NCBI GenBank assembly: GCA_905116865.2
Contig: CAJHNH020008553.1
Coordinates: 187,501-251,500, forward strand
DNA: 64,000 nt
Direction of reading: 5' to 3'
Origin: Candidula unifasciata
Lineage: Eukaryota; Mollusca; Gastropoda; Stylommatophora; Geomitridae
Shown: positions 43,786-54,544 of the stretch, one piece after another
How positions within the stretch are numbered: position 1 is the stretch's first letter
Layout: each line of letters opens with the position of its first letter
Notes under the pieces: model-generated
Seen by the model: the letters and a program-made list of their open reading frames with translations, nothing else
What the model was told of the DNA's origin: nothing
Database searches by the model: none
Position numbers and translations under genes: made by a program

Positions 43786-44234
43786 GAGCAAATTTCTTTT
43801 TCTGATGAACTCTTTCAGTCTCAAGACTAATCGAACCTACACAGCTTCCTGCCTAGAAGCCAATGAACGCAAGATATGCCGATCTTACGTCTATCTCTAC
43901 TTCCCTTTGGTTCTCTGATGCTACACCCCCGGGGACAAAGAGTTAAAAAGTGCCTTCATGACATCGATCAGTACATGTGTATTGCACTTTCTCTGGAGTT
44001 CTTTTCTTCCTTCATCAATCAACAGGTCCTTCACGGAACGTCGCTCTCGTCACGTCACACATGAAAGCCTCTCCTGCTCTATCCGGTTCTCTAGCCCTAT
44101 GTGCTTTCATATAAAGTTCATCTTCAGTGTCTTGGAACCACTTTCGTAGTGGTCACCTCTGCCTCGTTTTCCCGAGAAACTGTAGCTTATATTGTCGTTC
44201 TCTACAGGCCGCCATGGCGTTATCTTATGTTATC

Positions 44235-44510
44235 ACAATCGACGTCACTGCACATTGGGCTTTCCCATGTGTGCTGAGTCCTCAGATGCAACAACCACTC
44301 CAAAGTACTTCTACTAATTGTTCCCATGAGAAGCTGGTTACATTGTCTCCTATCTCGGCCTCGAAAACGGCATAGACGTGCTTCATCATTCTTTACTCCC
44401 ATGTCACGCAATCGTGTTGGTGTCAGGGATTCCTCATTATCCAGTAGCCCAGTCCATACAGCGTTGGCGATATCTTCTCTGTCTATGCGTTTTCCCCACA
44501 TGCCATAGTT
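44235..44510 (-). pseudogene. LINE C-terminal tail (WESPMCSDVD)
   Basis: Minus strand: NYGMWGKRIDREDIANAVWT, LTPTRLRDMGV, RFRGRDRRQCNQLLMGTIS, RSTLEWLLHLRTQHTWESPM then CSDVDCDN. It aligns with 54.9 kb (RRIYNQTVTGTIG...RLWECPECCDVD) with Ser for the first Cys of the CPxC pair. SINE-B follows directly on its right. Confidence 0.75.
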
Positions 44511-44534
44511 CAATGCTTGCCAGTTGGTCCGCTC

Positions 44535-44935
44535 GCTCATTTGGTGGACTGCGTGGTTTCGAGGCGTGGCGTCCACCGCGAGTGCTGGAGGTTCAGGGTT
44601 CAAACCCCGGTGAAGGCTTGGATTTTTTCACGTTGAGTTCTAGTAATTTTCCCTGGTCTCTCTGGGTAGTAAGATCGGACGCCCGTGTGTATTGTTGTGC
44701 ACGTTAAAAAATCCCTTGACAGTAGAAATAGAAAAGAGTAGCCTAACTGCGCTGCCTGGGCACAAATAGGAGTTAAAAATCTACCCCAGGTAATTTAGGA
44801 TCCTCGCCGGTGCTACGGAGTTCGTGCACTGCGCTGAGATTAAGACTCAGGCTTGAGTCAGAAGTAGGACGGATCACTTATGAGTTACACCCGTGTGCCA
44901 TGTTGTTGATCTGTTGTCAGAAACCTAAACCGTAC
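44535..44935 (+). mobile_element. SINE-B copy, with tRNA-like head
   Basis: Head with B-box-like GGGTTCAAACCCC (44,597-44,609), then TTCTAGTAATTTTCCCTGGT, AAGATCGGACGCCCGTGTGT, GCACGTTAAAAAATCCCTTG, GGATCCTCGCCGGTGCTACG, CTCAGGCTTGAGTCAGAAGT. The best SINE-B copy in the window. Confidence 0.8.
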
Positions 44936-44998
44936 ATCCCTGATGTAGAGTGTCTGCGTTTAATGCTATCGTTTGTAAAGACGGAAAGGTGCCAATAA

Positions 44999-45110
44999 CC
45001 TTGCGTTATCGTTATCGTCACCATCGTTATCGTCACCGTCGTTATCGTCACCGTCGTTATCGCCACCATCGTCATCGCCGTCATCGTCACTATCGTTATC
45101 GTCACCATCT
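44999..45110 (-). repeat. (GATAACGGTGAC)-type tandem tail
   Basis: About nine 12-bp units (minus strand GATAACGACGGTGACGATAA). It starts where the adjacent LINE coding sequence stops, so it is probably the expanded 3' tail of that element. Confidence 0.8.
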
Positions 45111-45350
45111 TTGCGGAACGGCGCTCTCAAAGAGACTGTCTCTTGCCAGCCCCTGCCTTATGCACTTTGCTACCTCATCCTGTGTGTCTCTTTGTGTTGG
45201 TTGACCCCTGCCTCTCTTTCCTGGTACCATGTGATTTACTACTGTTCTTGCAAATCCACCGTAGCGCTTGATATGACAAAATATGTGTTTCATAACAAGA
45301 TTTTCACAAGCCAATCTTCCTTTGGTTAAGGTCTTTGAGGATGTCAAGAT
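45111..45350 (-). pseudogene. RTE-like LINE C-terminal fragment
   Basis: Minus strand: LTKGRLACENLVMKHIFCHI, KRYGGFARTVVNHMVPGKRG, RGQPTQRDTQDEVAKCIRQG, LARDSLFESAVPQRW. The FGHIKRH-like and GKRGRGxPxxR blocks identify an RTE-type terminus. The codons remain open to the end, so decay is mild. Confidence 0.75.
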
Positions 45351-45429
45351 ACAATTTCTTCTTTGTCAACGATATGCAGTTTGTTTATAGCAATTTAGCT
45401 CAGAAGCCCCGGTTTGCTTCCTGAATACC

Positions 45430-45645
45430 CCGTCTCGGTTCCAGGGCCCCATTGTGGGGGCAAACAAGAATAGACCCACTGCCTCCCCTACAAGCATGTC
45501 GTAAGAGTAGACTAATTGGGAGCTTCCCCGTGCAGGAATCAACAAACAAGTGCACACAAGTAGGCCAGTAGAATGGATGTACATGCAAAACTCAGGTGCA
45601 ACACAGCCAAAAGTCCAAATGGATGAACAGCATCACTCAGATCTA
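45430..45645 (-). repeat. Dispersed repeat C
   Basis: GGTTCCAGGGCCCCATTGTG, AAGCATGTCGTAAGAGTAGA, GAATGGATGTACATGCAAAA, CTCAGGTGCAACACAGC. Confidence 0.75.
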
Positions 45646-45767
45646 TATGCTACTGCAGGAAAGATGCATTGTCTCAGAATGCTGATTTTTGGCTTCCTTG
45701 CTAGTGTTTAGCCATAGACTTTGAATGCTTTCCATTGATACAGGAAGATGTAAATAGATAACTATAT

Positions 45768-45800
45768 TAACCCAGGTTTTATCATTGTTTTATTATGTAG
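45768..45800 (+). promoter_or_regulatory. Candidate 3' splice site (branch region and acceptor)
   Basis: A branch-like ATATTAAC (A near 45,770), a T-rich stretch and TTATGTAG end exactly where the long acidic frame becomes open; the TAG would be an in-frame stop were it not intron. Confidence 0.55.
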
Positions 45801-46853
45801 GCCATCACGCTCCTGAAGTTTTTCTTCGACCGTCTGATGCCTGACAGTCAGCTGACCATATCAGGCGTGCGTGAGGGTGGTGACGAGCCTGAGTTAGACG
45901 ACGACGACGACGACGACGACGATGATGATGAGGAAGATGACGAGGGAGAAGTTGTCGGGGGAGAAGATGACGAGGGAGAAGTTGTCGGGGGAGAAGATGA
46001 CGAGGGAGAAGTTGTCGGGGGTGAAGATGACGAGGGTCAAGTTGTCGAGTTTGTAGGTTTCGAGTTAGCAGGTGTCGAGATAGCAGGTGTCGAGTTTGCA
46101 GCTGTCAGGGAAGCAGGTGTCGAGTTAGCAGGTGTCGAGTTTGCAGGTGTCGGGGGAGCAGGTGTCGGGAGAGCAGGTGTCGGGGGAGCAGGTGTCGGGG
46201 GAGCAGGTGTCGGGGGAGCTGGTGAAGAGTTAGCTGGTGAAGAGTTAGGTGCTGTCGAGGGAGCAGGTGTCGAAGCAGGTGTCGAGTTACCTGGTGAAGA
46301 GCTAGCTGGTGAAGAGCTAGCTGGTGAAGAGATAGGTGCTGTCGAGGGAGCAGGTGTCGAGTTACCTGGTGAAGAGCTAGCTGGTAAAGAATTAGCTGGT
46401 GAAGAGTTAGGAGCTCTCGGGGGAGCAGGTGTCAAAAAAGTAGGTGTCGGGGGAGTAGGTGACCTGATACAAGGTGCCGAGAAAGGAGTTGTATGGCAAG
46501 CATATGCCTGGGGAGAAGTTTACATGACAGAAGATGGCTGGGAAATTGACTTTGGAGAAGGTGACGACGAAGGAGAAAGTGACTACGAATCAGAAAGTGA
46601 CGACAGCGGAGAAGGCGGCGCCAAAGGAGGTGGCGACGCCGGAGAAGTTGGTGACGCCGGAGGAGGGGACGACGCCGGAGGAGGGGGTGGCTGCCAGGTA
46701 GTAGAAGCAGGCGGCGGCGACGACGACGACACAGAGGATGATGGCTCAGAAAAGGTGGGAGCAGACATCGGCAACGAAGACACCGACGAAGCAGAAGAAG
46801 GAGCAGACTGTCGTGATGAGGAGGCGGCTACAGCAGCGGAGACAGCAGTCTGA
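45801..46853 (+). CDS. Candidate terminal exon of an acidic, low-complexity protein
   Basis: Starting after a plausible acceptor, 350 codons are open to TGA at 46,851-46,853. An internal Met lies at 45,837, but the frame is open back to the acceptor (AITLLKFFFDRLMPDSQLTI), so I favour an exon. Next come 11 Asp, four EVVGGEDDEG-like decapeptides, about 30 pentads such as ELAGV, EFAGV, GGAGV and ELAGE, a non-repetitive stretch (WQAYAWGEVYMTEDGWEIDF) and a Gly/Asp/Glu-rich end. Repeat-number and indel differences are multiples of three, unlike neighbouring arrays. No membrane segment or known domain is seen. The product looks disordered and strongly acidic; its function is unknown. A minisatellite-driven chance frame remains possible. 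Upstream exons are not identified. Confidence 0.5.
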   Translation, partial: AITLLKFFFDRLMPDSQLTISGVREGGDEPELDDDDDDDDDDDEEDDEGEVVGGEDDEGEVVGGEDDEGEVVGGEDDEGQVVEFVGFELAGVEIAGVEFAAVREAGVELAGVEFAGVGGAGVGRAGVGGAGVGGAGVGGAGEELAGEELGAVEGAGVEAGVELPGEELAGEELAGEEIGAVEGAGVELPGEELAGKELAGEELGALGGAGVKKVGVGGVGDLIQGAEKGVVWQAYAWGEVYMTEDGWEIDFGEGDDEGESDYESESDDSGEGGAKGGGDAGEVGDAGGGDDAGGGGGCQVVEAGGGDDDDTEDDGSEKVGADIGNEDTDEAEEGADCRDEEAATAAETAV

Positions 46854-47245
46854 ATGGGTTTAAGTCGTAGTTTTGATGCTGTGGTCTCATTTTTTAATAT
46901 TGAATGTTACTGTACTTAAAGACAATTTTAAAATTTACATTTACTTTTAGCCTTGGTTTGCAGTACTGTTAACTAAACTTGACCACACGTGCGAGTACTT
47001 GTGATAACAAATGTAAAAAGATAGTGCAGCACTAGAGTTGTTCTTGATCGCCATAGTACTTTTCACATAATTCGTGTTCCGCGCTTTTAGTTAACCTTGA
47101 TCAATTCATTACTGCACATCTCTGTGTTCTTGTATGTGTAACTTTTCACTTTTGTTACTAAAGTACTTTACAGCTCAAAGCTGCATAGATTCAGCAGTTT
47201 TTGTGTTAACTTTCATTATTGTAGTACTTTAAAATGTTCATCTCG
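46854..47245. other. Unclassified, AT-rich; possible 3' UTR of the acidic frame
   Basis: No AATAAA occurs soon after the stop; the first I see downstream is at 48,594-48,599, beyond the 27-bp array, with ATTAAA variants just before it. Confidence 0.3.
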
Positions 47246-47249
47246 GCCG

Positions 47250-48255
47250 TCCAATTTGAACCTTATATCTTGTACGTTCAACTTGAACCTCACCTCTTGT
47301 ACGTTCACCTTGAACTTTAAATCTTGTACGTTCAATTTGAACCTCACCTTTTGTGCGTTCAACTTCAACCTCACATCTTGTGCGTTCAATTTGAACCTCA
47401 CCTTTTGTGCGTTCAACTTCAACCTCACCTCTTGTGCGTTCAACTTGAATCTCACCTCTTGTGCCTTCAACTTGAACCTCACCTCTTGTGCGTTCAACTT
47501 GAACCTCACCTCTTGTGCGTTCAACTTGAACCTCACCTCTTGTGCGTTCAACTTCAACCTCACCTTGTGCCTTCAACTTGAACCTCACCTCTTGTGCGTT
47601 CAACTTGAATCTCACCTCTTGTGCGTTCAACTTCAACCTCACCTCTTGTGCGTTCAACTTGAACCTCACCTCTTGTGCGTTCAACTTGAACCTCACCTCT
47701 TGTGCGTTCAACTTGAACCTCACCTCTTGTGCGTTCAACTTGAACCTCACCTCTTGTGCGTTCAACTTGAACCTCACCTCTTGTGCCTTCAACTTGAACC
47801 TCACCTCTTGTGCGTTCAACTTGAACCTCACCTCTTGTGCGTTCAACTTGAACCTCACCTCTTGTGCGTTCAGCTTGAACCTCACCTCTTGTGCGTTCAA
47901 CTTGAACCTCACCTCTTGTGCGTTCAACTTGAACCTCACCTCTTGTGCGTTCAACTTGAACCTCACCTCTTGTGCGTTCAACTTGAACCTCACCTCTTGT
48001 GCGTTCAACTTGAACCTCACCTCTTGTGCGTTAAATTTCAACCTCACCTCTTGTGCGTTCAACTTGAACCTCACCTCTTGTGCGTTCAACTTGAACCTCA
48101 CCTCTTGTGCGTTCAGCTTGAACCTCACCTCTTGTGCGTTCAGCTTGAACCTCACCTCTTGTGCGTTCAACTTGAACCTCACCTCTTGTGCGTTCAACTT
48201 CAACCTCACCTCGTGTGCGTTCCACTTGAACCTCACCTCTTGTATGTTCAACTAT
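47250..48255 (+). repeat. 27-bp minisatellite, about 37 units
   Basis: Landmarks CTTGTGCGTTCAACTTGAAC then CTCACCT. Left units are more diverged (TTGTACGTTCA, CTTCAACCTCA). A shortened unit near 47,558-47,575 shifts the frame. Long nine-residue-repeat frames on both strands are by-products. Confidence 0.95.
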
Positions 48256-49085
48256 AACTTACCTAGGGTATTCTCAACTTCAGCTTTGATCGCTGTAAGT
48301 ACTATTTTGGTCATTCTATTGTTTGCATTTTTAACTTCAGTATTTTTGATTTTTATATTGATTGTTCCACTTCCAATTTTATATTTGATCTCTGCTGCTC
48401 TTTGTCTTGACTTTCAGTATTATTAAATTTAACCATCGGCATTGATGTACTTCTTCGTCACATTGTCTTGAGCCGGATTTGTTTCTCCAGCTTCGCATTG
48501 CATTTATTTCATGTTTTATTGTACATATATTTTATTAAGTCAGGTGAAATTTTCAATTAAATCTAATATTCAGATTTATTTAGGGACAACTGCAATAAAC
48601 GAGCATGTCAGACTAAAAAAAAGTGCCAGGTACTGGACGCATCTCCATGTTATAATTTCCTGCAGTTAGTTCATTTTTTTTTTTAACGAAATTTGTAAAA
48701 GCAAAGAGTCGCCTTTTTACCTCAATGTTCATTTATACATTATAATCGTATTTTTAATTTTGTTCCTGTATATGCTGTGTGTACTTATTTGGCATGTAGG
48801 AGCTTTAAGTACCGTAAATTGATTGCAGTTCTCAAAAAAATGTGTAGGGGTCATTTAAGAGTTGTAGTTGTCTTTCAATAGCTGTAAGGGTTATAAGAGT
48901 TGCCAGTATTATATAGAAGTTGTGGGTGTCGTTTATTATCTGTGGATGTCATTTGAGTTTAAATATTACGAGTATTAAAAAAAAAGTTGTATCTGTCAGT
49001 TATCCAATGTGGATGTCTCGAGTTCTATTATTTGTATGTAGGTGTCATTTATTATGTGCAAGTCTCATTTATTAGATTCAGGTAT
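48256..49085. other. No supported gene
   Basis: AT-rich unclassified sequence; short GTCATTTATTAG-like segments from about 48,840 grade into the next array. Confidence 0.45.
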
Positions 49086-49089
49086 CATT

Positions 49090-49680
49090 AAAGATTTGTA
49101 GGTGTCATTTGAGTTTTGTGTGTGTGTGTCATTTATGAGCTTTACTTGTCATGAGTTGTGACTATTATAGAAGTTGTAGGTGTCATTTGAGTTTTGTGTG
49201 TGTGTGTCATTTATGAGCTTTACTTGTCATGAGTGGTGACTATTATAGAAGTTGTAGGTGTCATTTGAGTTGTGTGTGTGTGTGTCATTTATGAGCTTTA
49301 CTTGTCATGAGTTGTGACTATTATAGAAGTTGTAGGTGTCATTTGAGTTGTGTGTGTGTCATTTATGAGCTTTACTTGTCATGAGTTGTGACTATTATAG
49401 AAGTTGTAGGTGTCATTTGAGTTGTGTGTGTGTGTGTCATTTATGAGCTTTACTTGTCATGAGTTGTGACTATTATAGAAGTTGTAGGTGTCATATATTA
49501 GCTCTTGGTGTCATTTATTAGCTGTTGTGGTAATGTGAGTTGTATGCGTCAATTGTAAGCTGTAGGTGTCATATGAGTTGTGACTATTATAGAAGTTGTA
49601 GGTGTCATATGAGTTGTGACTATTATAGAAGCAGTAGGTATCATATGAGTTGTGACTATTATTTAGTTGTCGGTGTCATT
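49090..49680 (+). repeat. Minisatellite of about 75-80 bp, five to six units
   Basis: Units contain GTTGTAGGTGTCATTTGAGT, a GT run, GTCATTTATGAGCTTTACTT and GTCATGAGTTGTGACTATTA. Right-hand units are shortened. The GT run varies in length between units. Confidence 0.85.
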
Positions 49681-50224
49681 TATTTGTTAAAATAATCTGT
49701 AATTGTTATTGATTAGAGTGTCGTTTATTAGCTATAGGTGTCGTTTATTAGGTGTAGGCAAATGAGTTGTGGAAGTTGTAGGTGTTTATGTGTAGGTAGG
49801 GGTCATTCAGTTGTGAATGTATTGCTATTGTCTCTCAAAGACTTTTTTTTTTTGTCACTGGCACCTCATGACATACAAGCCGCAAAGCTATACAGGCGAG
49901 TCTTGCCACTATACATGGCCTTTTCTTAATAATATTCCATATTTTTAATGAAATTGTAATTTTTTAATTGATGTAAACAGACGCACACATGTATAACCAT
50001 GTTCGGGAGTTGTTTTTTTTAATGGCAGCAATTTGAATGTTTTTAATGTTTTAATGAATTATTGCAATAGAACATGAATTTATGCAAACAAATATCAGCG
50101 TTTGTTTGGTTTTGATTACACACATATGCTGTCTGGGTAAAATGGGGACTATAACTGCAAGTGGGTGGGAAATCTAGACGTATGCAGAATGGGAGAAAAA
50201 TCGGCCACCATGGCAGGCATGGGA

Positions 50225-50420
50225 GGCTAAGAACCAGGGAACCAGACCTCCAGTACGACCTAGGGTCTACTGGGAAGACAACATTCGACAGTCCATAACT
50301 GACAGGAGTGGAATGGAACAAAGCCAACTACAGAACTGCTGACAGAAGTCTGGTGATCTCTCTGGCAAACCTCTACACCCCAAAGTAAAAGAGGAACGAC
50401 TAAGTAAGTGAAAGTAAAAG
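50225..50420 (+). pseudogene. Degenerate LINE C-terminus
   Basis: Plus strand: RPPVRPRVYWEDNIRQSITD, corresponding to the GRPRxxWxDNIxxW block of RTE-type ORF2 proteins, then stops. No tail repeat seen. Confidence 0.45.
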
Positions 50421-50489
50421 GGTGGGAAAACAGCAGCAGTGATCTGTCTCGTGAGGGTTGCTGGAATACAAGATAACATAAAGATTTTC

Positions 50490-50570
50490 ATGGAAAGATA
50501 TAAAACCGAACGAAAAGTATATCAGCAAGCTTCACAAAATAACGAACGCAGTCGTAACGTAAAGGCGTGG
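50490..50570 (+). repeat. Dispersed repeat F, fragment
   Basis: GAAAGATATAAAACCGAACG and TATCAGCAAGCTTCACAAAA match 21.41-21.46 kb. Confidence 0.6.
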
Positions 50571-50574
50571 AAAA

Positions 50575-51305
50575 GGGTCCTTTGCTTTTTACTCAAAGTA
50601 TACAATTCAAACAATCAAATGCGTAGTTGCTGTAACGAACATAATTTTATCATAATTTTGACATTCAAAATCTTTGTAAATCAGTGAGTAAAATTGTTTA
50701 AATTTCTCACCTTAGGGTTCAACAATTAATTGCCAGCTCTTCTATATCAGAGTCATAGTTAGATTTTAGGCCTACGGACTTTCCCGTCACCTAAGTCCAA
50801 GTCCTTTTGATAAAAAAAGAAAAGCTCGACCACGTTTAGACTGCTGCTAGCTAGCCTAGGCTGCTAGCAGTCTCCGCCTATATTTGTGGTCTGGGTTATT
50901 TGCGTCACTTTCGTGACTGAATTTCAGTGTTTGTGCCATTTCTGGGCTTGATGCTTCCATCCGAATCAAACCAATCGTCCTGTTGTCACTGGTGCATGTT
51001 TACGTCCCGTCATTTAAAAAAACGTGCCGTTTTTTTTTAACAGTGTAAAACGGGCCTCGCTGAAACAGTTTAACACAAAAGGGAAATGATGGAGGGTGCC
51101 CCTGGAGACTTGGAAGTTCCAAGGAAAGTAAAGACCGTACGCAGGCACAGTGGGATGTTTTGACTATGTCCAGCTGACAGGGGGACTTTTTAAACAATCT
51201 GCCTGCATGAAAATTATAGTCCTTCAGACTACAGAAAAGTATCTAGCCACTGCTTTTTGGCGGCTCCTAATGGCTACTATTGAAGGCGGGCTACATCTAA
51301 AGCAG
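50575..51305. other. No recognised feature
   Basis: Unclassified sequence with a small inverted stretch (GCTGCTAGCTAGCCTAGGCT) near 50,851-50,870. Confidence 0.4.
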
Positions 51306-51309
51306 ATGT

Positions 51310-51335
51310 CTCTCCCTCCCATCTCTGTCTCTCTG

Positions 51336-51377
<42 letters not shown>

Positions 51378-52020
51378 CCTCTCTCTCTCTCTCTCTCTCT
51401 CTCTCCGCCCCTGTCTCTTTCTATCTCTGCCCCTATCCCTCTATCTCTCTCTTCCACTGCCTCTATCTCTTTCTGTCTCTCTCTTTGCCTGATCTCTCTC
51501 TCTCTCTCTCTGTTTGTCTATATCTCTATCTGCCTCTCTCTCTCTCTCTCTTTCTTTCTGTGTCTTTCTCTTTCTCTCTCTGCCTCTATCTCTGTCTGTG
51601 CCTCTATCTCTCTCGCTCTGCCACTATCTCTGTGTGCCTCTCTTTTTTTTTCTCTGCCTGTATATATATATATATTTCTCTGCCTTTATCTCTTTCTGCC
51701 ACTCTGCCTATATCTCTCCATCTGTCGCTGTCTCTGTCTCTACCTCTATCTCTCCATCTGCCTCTCACCCTCTGTCTCTATCTCTCTCTACCTCTATCTC
51801 TCCATCTGCCTCTCACCCTCTGTCTCTATCTCTCTCTACCTCTATCTCTCCATCTGCCTCTATCTCTCCATCTGCCTCTATCTCTCTCTGCCTCTATATC
51901 TCCCTCCGCCTCTATCTCTCCCTCCGCCTCTATCTCTCCCTCCGCCTCTATCTCTCCCTCCGCCTCTATCTTTCCCTCTACCTCTATCTCTCCCTCTGCC
52001 TATATATCTATGTGCCTCTG

Positions 52021-52071
<51 letters not shown>

Positions 52072-52168
52072 CTATCTCTCTCAGCCTCTCTGTCTCTGAT
52101 TGCCTGCCTATATCTCTGTTGCGTCTATATCTCTCTGCCTCTATCTCCTCACCTGCCTTTCTCTCTCT

Positions 52169-52204
<36 letters not shown>

Positions 52205-52278
52205 ACTATCTGTTTCTCTGCCACCATCTCTGTCTCTTTCCCTCTGTCTCTCTCTATCTTTGTGTCTCTCTCTCTCTT

Positions 52279-52351
<73 letters not shown>
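51310..52351 (+). repeat. CT-rich microsatellite/minisatellite, about 1.04 kb
   Basis: (CT)n runs alternate with GCCTCTATCTCTCTC-type units (TCTGCCTCTATCTCTCCATC, CCGCCTCTATCTCTCCCT) and a TA run near 51,661. Three plus frames and one minus frame are long but repetitive. Confidence 0.9.
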
Positions 52352-52352
<1 letters not shown>

Positions 52353-52840
52353 GCCTGGTGTTTTGCTGTAAGATTCGTTACTCTAAAAGGCTTCCAATTT
52401 CACAGACTATTCCACAGAACACGTTCTAAAACAGTTGAAAGCTAGAGAAGTTTCTACAACTTCCTGTCTCCAGCCGGATTCACGCCGGCGTTATAATTCT
52501 GACCAATGGTTTGCAAGAGATCGTTGAGGGAGATCACAAAGAGGCTCTCTCGGTTTTCAATGGGAGTTTCAGTGTGTTGAATGAATCAACCTTTCGATTT
52601 GCTTCAGATGCTAGGTACAGTGGTATACAACCCCGCCCCCTCCCCTCCCCCCCCCCTTTTTTTTTCTCTCGTCCCAAAAGTGTTTAAATTTGAGGATCTG
52701 CTCACATGCATCCGGCTTTACGTTAGACGGCTGAGTTTTTCTTCGCAAAGTTTCGTACAAAATACGAAACTCCCTGTCGCCAGCGACGACCATTAGGGAG
52801 TTCCTAAACATCTCTATTCACGGATGGAGATGGAACCTTC
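52352..52840. other. No recognised feature
   Basis: Unclassified sequence with a C/T homopolymer run near 52,640-52,665. Confidence 0.45.
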
Positions 52841-52845
52841 AGAAC

Positions 52846-53226
52846 ACGAGACAAACAGCTCAACCACATCGCTACTAATATACCTCCACCCACAAGACAA
52901 ACCACTCAACCACATCGCTACTAATATACCTCCACCCACAAGACAAACAGCTCAACCACATCGCTACTAATAAACCTCCACCCACAAGACAAACAGCTCA
53001 ACCACATCGCTACTAATATACTTCCACCCACAAGACAAACAGCTCAACCACATCGCTACTAATATACCTCCACCCACAAGACAAACAGCTCAACCACATC
53101 GCTACTAATATACCTCCACCCACAAGACAAACAGCTCAACCACATCGCTACTAATATACCTCCACCCACAAGACAAACAGCTCAACCACATCGCTACTAA
53201 TATACCTCCACCCACAAGACAAACTG
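52846..53226 (+). repeat. 46-bp minisatellite, about 8 units
   Basis: Units carry AAGACAAACAGCTCAACCAC, ATCGCTACTAATATACCTCC and ACCCAC. They are almost identical (CCACTC for CAGCTC in one unit, AATAAACC and ATACTTCC in others), so the expansion looks recent. Confidence 0.95.
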
Positions 53227-53444
53227 CCTGCGAAAATAACGCACATTATAAAGTGTTCTTGTTTGTTCCACTCCCGACCCCTTTCTCGCCTTTGGATGCA
53301 GCTGCATGAAAGTTCGAAACCCTGGGAATGCACATTTCAATCTGGATGGCAGACCAAAAGGGTTCAATCTGGATGGCAGACCAAAAGGGTAACTCCCATA
53401 TATCCCCTTCAACTTACAAAACTGATGCACGCGTGCCGGTTACA

Positions 53445-54005
53445 CCATGCTGGAGTAACCTGTAGTCCCGTGCGGAGGAGGTCAATAATGCATGCATAAG
53501 CACGCACACACACACGCGCACGCGCGCGCGCGCACACACACACACACACACCATGGTACGTAGACTCCATGCTGGAGTAACCTGTAGTCCTGTGCAGATG
53601 AGGTAAATAATGCATGCATACGCACACAATCACGCACACGCGCGCACACACACACACACACACCATGGTACGTAGACTCCATGCTGGAGTAACCTGTAGT
53701 CCCGTGCGGATGAGGTCAATAATGCATGCGTACGCACGCTCACACACACACGCACGCGCGCGCACACACACGCACCATGGTACGTAGACTCCATGTTGGA
53801 GTAACCTGTAGTCCTGTGTAGATGAGGTCAATAATGCATGCATATGCACACAATCACGCACACGCGCGCGCGCGCACACACACATACACCATGGTACGTA
53901 GACTCCATGCTGGAGTAACCTGTAGTCCTGTGCAGATGAGGTCAATAATGCATGCATACGCACGCTAGCACACGCACACACACATACACACCATGGTACG
54001 TAGAC
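53445..54005 (+). repeat. Minisatellite of about 110-118 bp with embedded CA/CG run, about 5 units
   Basis: Each unit: CATGCTGGAGTAACCTGTAG, TCCYGTGCRGATGAGGTCAA, TAATGCATGCATACGCAC, a variable (CA)/(CG) run, then CACCATGGTACGTAGACTC. Unit length differs mainly in the dinucleotide run. Confidence 0.9.
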
Positions 54006-54019
54006 AGCCTTGATGAAGC

Positions 54020-54165
54020 GGCTACACACAACCGCCTGCAGTCCCAACGTTCCTGAGTTCAGATGTAAATGGAACCGGACTTTGTTCCTTCACAGATGGC
54101 CTCGGCTGACAGGTAGACCCAGCCCTAGATATGTACGAGGTAAGGTCCTGGGAAGCAAAAGTTTT
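54020..54165 (+). mobile_element. SINE-E-like fragment
   Basis: ACAACCGCCTGCAGTCCCAA, CTGACAGGTAGACCCAGCCC and GTAAGGTCCTGGGAAGCAAA fit a diverged SINE-E in plus orientation. Confidence 0.45.
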
Positions 54166-54179
54166 CTTCACTGAGGAAA

Positions 54180-54490
54180 CTTCACTTCTTCTTATTATTA
54201 TTGTTGTTATTCTTCGCGTTTACCAGCTGTAAACTCTGGCGGAAAGTTCTGGTTGTTCGTCCACATCTGCACTGCAGTCCTGTTATAGAACTTGTGTGTT
54301 GCGTGTGCATCCGTTTCACGGATTTGACTTATTTGTATGCAGACTGTTGGTTCCTTGCCTCTCAGGTAGATGGACTCTGAAGGAAGCTCTTAATTAGTCG
54401 ACTCTTACGACATGCTTTTGGGTAGGCAATGTGTCTATTCTTGTTTTCCTTATAACATAGCCCGGAACCTACACGGAGAGAAACTTAACT
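54180..54490 (+). repeat. Dispersed repeat C preceded by TTC/TTA/TTG triplets
   Basis: CTTCTTCTTATTATTATTGT leads into TTCGCGTTTACCAGCTGTAA, TGCATCCGTTTCACGGATTT, TAGTCGACTCTTACGACATG. Confidence 0.8.
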
Positions 54491-54544
54491 GATAGGTTTT
54501 AGGAAAAAATCACCAGGAAATTGTTGAAGAAAAACAGTAAGTAG

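Noticed and set aside
47238..48426. Several about 300-codon frames in the 27-bp array
   Set aside because: Both strands are open and a shortened unit breaks the plus frame; treated as minisatellite.
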